DNA from: Pseudomonadota bacterium
GTDB taxonomy: Bacteria > Desulfobacterota > Desulfovibrionia > Desulfovibrionales > Desulfovibrionaceae
Direction of reading: 5' to 3'
NCBI GenBank assembly: GCA_023438245.1
Contig: JAEXRD010000158.1
Coordinates: 1 to 16,097, forward strand
Length of the DNA stretch: 16,097 nt
Shown: positions 13,950 through 16,097 of the stretch, piece by piece
Layout of the letters: the number at the start of each line of letters is the position of its first letter
Numbering within the stretch: the first letter of the stretch is position 1
Made by a program: the position numbers and the translations under genes
Notes under the pieces: model-generated
Told to the model about the DNA's origin: nothing
The model's input: the letters and a program-made list of their open reading frames with translations, nothing else
Database searches by the model: none

Positions 13950-15398
13950 ATGCGCCGAGCCGCCACCACGCTCCTGCTCCTCTTCCTGACGCTCAGCGCC
14001 GCAGGCTGCGGCCTGGAGCCCCGGCCCGAGCCGCCCGCGCCCGCGCTCCCCACGGCGGAGACCGCCCCCGCGCCCTTCCCCGCCGTCGACGAGGCCACCC
14101 TCTGGGCCAGGCTCAACGCGCTGGTCAACGACACCGACCCCGAATCCCCGGCCTTCACCGCGCTGAAGGCGGAGCTGGCGCGCAGCGAAAACGACCCGGC
14201 CCTGTCGCCGGGGCTGCGGCTGATGCTCACGCGGGCCAGCGGCTTCCAGCCCCTGCGCGTAAGCCGCATCTGGCACGACCAGCGCCAGGCCCAGGAAGAG
14301 GCCGCCGAGCTGTACGCGCGCTCCAGCGGGCCGCTTCAGTCCGCCGCCTCGGCCCTGGCCGGGGCCAAGGTGGTGCGCAGGCTTGGCCCGGCCCTGTACC
14401 TGGTGCGCCTCTCCGGCGGCGACACCGTGTTCCTGGCCACCTCGCGCAGGCTCAAGCCCGGCAGCCTCCTGCGCGGCATCCAGGCCGTGGAGCAGGCGGA
14501 CGCCCGGCAGGGCGGCGCCGTTGTGGAGAAGAACCTGGACGAGGGCGACGCCCCGGCCAAGACCTACGTGGAGGTGGGCCGCGAGCAGCAGGCCCGTTTC
14601 CAGGCCGAGCGCGCCCCGGCCCTGGAGCGCCTGCGCGAGCTGCAGGCCGGGCATGCGGTGTTCGAGCGCAGCCTGCGGGCCGAGCTTGCGCGCTGGGACG
14701 CCTTCGTGCGCGAGATGAACGACGAGCTTGCGCCGCGCCTGCTGGGCCGGGCTGAGATTCCCGCCCCGGCGGCGCTGCTCAGGGGCACCAAGCGCCTGGG
14801 CAAGAGCTGGAGCCGCCAGCAGTACTACCGCTACGCCCTGCCCATCACCGGCCAGGCGCAGGCCGACGCGCTGCTGCGCGCCCACCTGGACGAGCGCAAG
14901 AAGGAGGTGGCCGACCTGCTGCGCTCCACGGGCGTGGGCCGGGGCCGCATCCGCGCCAACATCGACCTCATCACCTACAAGGCCTACGCCGCCGGGCCCA
15001 GGCTGCTCTCGCTGATGTTCGAGGAGTACCGCGACACCGGCGGGGCGCACGGCAACTACGCCTACGCCTCCTTCGTGCTGGACCTGAAGTCGGGCCAGCG
15101 CATGGCCCTGGGCGACCTTTTCACCGACCTGCCCGCCGCCCTCGGCGTGCTCTCGGAACTGGCCGCCCGCCGCCTGAACCTGGCCCTGGGCGGCGCGCCC
15201 TTCCCCGAGGGCTACGCCCCCAAGGCCGAGAACTACCAGGCCTTCGTGCTGGACGGGTCCGACCTGGTGGTGACCTTCCCGCCCTACCAGGTGGCCAGCT
15301 TCGCCGAGGGCACGCAGACCGTGCGCGTGGCGCTGCACCACCCGCGCCTGCTGCCCCTGCTCTCCCCGGCCTTCAAGACGGCGCGGACCGGATACTAG
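13950..15398 (+). CDS. Lipoprotein with DUF3298/RsiV-like C-terminal domain
   Basis: The 482-residue product has a signal peptide ending in SAAGC (lipidated Cys20) and a Pro/Ala-rich spacer (about 23-45). A long, mostly helical Arg/Glu/Leu-rich middle region (about 47-290) matches nothing I recognise. The C-terminal 190 residues resemble the DUF4163/DUF3298 pair found in RsiV, PdaC and related envelope proteins. Key parts are YKAYAAGPRLLSLMFEEY, GGAHGNYAYASFVLDLKSG (364-382), and a final FVLDGSDLVVTFPPYQVASF. In Bacillus RsiV this fold binds lysozyme, and in PdaC it accompanies a deacetylase. Here there is no sigma-factor-binding or enzyme domain visible, so a surface or periplasmic ligand-binding role is possible but unproven. 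The ATG follows CGGAGG, an excellent ribosome-binding site. It appears monocistronic, between two hairpins. Confidence 0.8.
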   Translation: MRRAATTLLLLFLTLSAAGCGLEPRPEPPAPALPTAETAPAPFPAVDEATLWARLNALVNDTDPESPAFTALKAELARSENDPALSPGLRLMLTRASGFQPLRVSRIWHDQRQAQEEAAELYARSSGPLQSAASALAGAKVVRRLGPALYLVRLSGGDTVFLATSRRLKPGSLLRGIQAVEQADARQGGAVVEKNLDEGDAPAKTYVEVGREQQARFQAERAPALERLRELQAGHAVFERSLRAELARWDAFVREMNDELAPRLLGRAEIPAPAALLRGTKRLGKSWSRQQYYRYALPITGQAQADALLRAHLDERKKEVADLLRSTGVGRGRIRANIDLITYKAYAAGPRLLSLMFEEYRDTGGAHGNYAYASFVLDLKSGQRMALGDLFTDLPAALGVLSELAARRLNLALGGAPFPEGYAPKAENYQAFVLDGSDLVVTFPPYQVASFAEGTQTVRVALHHPRLLPLLSPAFKTARTGY

Positions 15399-15419
15399 CC
15401 CGCCCCCGCAACACATGAG

Positions 15420-15461
15420 AAGCCCCCGCCGGAGCGTGCGCAACACGTCCAGCGGGGGCTT
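15420..15461. terminator. Terminator-like hairpin between the lipoprotein gene and ridA
   Basis: AAGCCCCCGC (15420-15429) and GCGGGGGCTT (15452-15461) form a 10-bp stem. Inside it GGA/TCC and CGTG/CACG extend the helix, giving a long hairpin of about 42 nt. It lies between the convergent stops at 15398 and 15504 and can serve both genes. Neither side has a long T run. Confidence 0.7.
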
Positions 15462-15503
15462 CCTGGCGTCCGGGGTCAGGCCCCGGAGCACGCTTGCCCG
15501 GCG

Positions 15504-15893
15504 CTATTCGGCCAGGGCGGCGATGCAGCGCACCTCCACCTGGGCCTCGCGCGGGAGCTGGGCCACGCCGATGGCGGCCCGGGCCGGGCGGTGCTGAGCG
15601 AAATAGGCGGCGTAGATCTCGTTGAACTCGCCGAAGCGGCCCATGTCGATCAGGTAGACGTCAACCGAGACCACGAGGTCCAGCCGGGACCCGGCGGCCT
15701 CCACCACGGCCTTGAGGTTCTCCATGGCCTGGCGCGCCTGCGTGGCGAAATTTTCGGGGATGACGCCGGTTTCGGGAACGATGCCGAGCTGGCCGCTGAG
15801 GTAGGCCATGCCGCCTGCGGTGATCGCCTGGGAATAGGGGCCGATGGCGGCCGGGGCCTTGGACGTCTGGACGGGCTTGGGAAGCCGGGACAT
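15504..15893 (-). CDS. ridA: RidA family enamine/imine deaminase
   Basis: The 129-residue protein belongs to the YjgF/YER057c/UK114 family. RidA hydrolyses reactive 2-aminoacrylate and related enamines released by PLP enzymes such as threonine/serine dehydratase, acting as a cytosolic trimer. The full-length pattern is present: KAPAAIGPYSQAI near the start, YLSGQLG (31-37), the catalytic-site Arg105 in HRPARAAIGV, and LPREAQVEVRCIA with Glu120 at the end. The length equals the usual 126-130 residues. The ATG at 15891-15893 follows AGGAG by 7 nt. It looks monocistronic, with a hairpin on each side. A gene upstream on the same strand would have to be beyond the window. Confidence 0.96.
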   Translation of the reverse strand: MSRLPKPVQTSKAPAAIGPYSQAITAGGMAYLSGQLGIVPETGVIPENFATQARQAMENLKAVVEAAGSRLDLVVSVDVYLIDMGRFGEFNEIYAAYFAQHRPARAAIGVAQLPREAQVEVRCIAALAE

Positions 15894-15921
15894 GAATGCT
15901 CCTGGGTTCGTGTTTCTCGCC

Positions 15922-15939
15922 CACGCGCCGGGGCGCGTG
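15922..15939. repeat. Inverted repeat in the ridA leader
   Basis: CACGCGCC (15922-15929) and GGCGCGTG (15932-15939) form a perfect 8-bp inverted repeat separated by two bases. It lies 28 nt upstream of the ridA start and outside the ribosome-binding site. It could be an operator or an mRNA hairpin; nothing in the sequence decides. Confidence 0.5.
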
Positions 15940-16002
15940 CCGTGGCGTTGGCCGGGTGGCCGGATTCGCTGGCCCCTGATAACCGCTTCCGGGCAGAAAG
16001 GG

Positions 16003-16040
16003 AAGGCCGGGCGCCCCGCTCGGGTGCGTCCGGCCTTTCT
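16003..16040. terminator. Terminator hairpin upstream of ridA
   Basis: AAGGCCGG (16003-16010) pairs with CCGGCCTT (16030-16037). The inner GCGCCC/GGGTGC stem (16011-16016 with 16022-16027) leaves a 2-nt bulge. On the plus strand TTTCTT follows; on the minus strand TTCCCTTTCT. Since no plus-strand gene precedes it, it most likely ends a minus-strand gene beyond the right edge and insulates ridA. Confidence 0.65.
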
Positions 16041-16097
16041 TGAGACGGGGGGTGGCGGGGGGCGGTGTGCGCCGGTGCTTTTGGATGTCTCCGGTTC

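Overview
The window is about 16 kb of very GC-rich bacterial DNA with strongly G/C-ending codons. The proteins look like those of a Gram-negative sulfate reducer of the Desulfovibrionaceae type. This rests on the many lipoproteins with classical lipoboxes, the style of the sensor kinases, the two-component output modules, and a polar amino-acid transporter with a Lys/Glu-rich lipoprotein linker. The family-level assignment is an inference; no rRNA or marker gene is present. It reads as chromosomal backbone rather than a genomic island: no CRISPR array, tRNA, phage gene or intact insertion sequence is visible.

Layout. (1) Positions 321-4691, minus strand: a compact signalling operon. Its order is a LivK-type solute-binding lipoprotein (TTG start), a membrane histidine kinase with a cysteine cluster between HAMP and PAS (GTG start, 4-nt overlap), a REC-STAS response regulator (GTG start, 10-nt gap), and a small lipoprotein. 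No permease or ATPase accompanies the binding protein, so it may act as a periplasmic sensor for the kinase. The first and last genes share an unusual poly-G ribosome-binding region. (2) 5000-5878, plus strand: a solitary IS1595/ISXO2-like transposase gene without visible IS ends. (3) 5898-6886, plus strand: a promoter, an FMN riboswitch and ribB (riboflavin pathway), ending at a terminator shared with the convergent mltA. (4) 6966-11028, minus strand: a second operon made of a cytosolic REC-kinase-REC hybrid, an AI-2E/PerM family membrane protein and the lytic transglycosylase MltA, joined by 7-nt and 4-nt overlaps. (5) 11386-13803, plus strand: a complete polar amino-acid ABC importer (binding lipoprotein, permease, ATPase) with a 12-bp hairpin after the first gene and a strong terminator after the last. 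(6) 13950-15398, plus strand: a lipoprotein with a DUF3298/RsiV-like C-terminus. (7) 15504-15893, minus strand: ridA, an enamine/imine deaminase.

Functionally the window is rich in envelope and nutrient sensing: two phosphorelay systems, one complete importer and one orphan binding protein, envelope lipoproteins and a peptidoglycan-cleaving enzyme. The best candidate for something not well described is the operon at 321-4691. It links a presumed amino-acid-like ligand sensor through a cysteine-bearing kinase to a STAS output that appears to lack the usual phosphorylatable serine, under a translational start region with slippage-prone G tracts.
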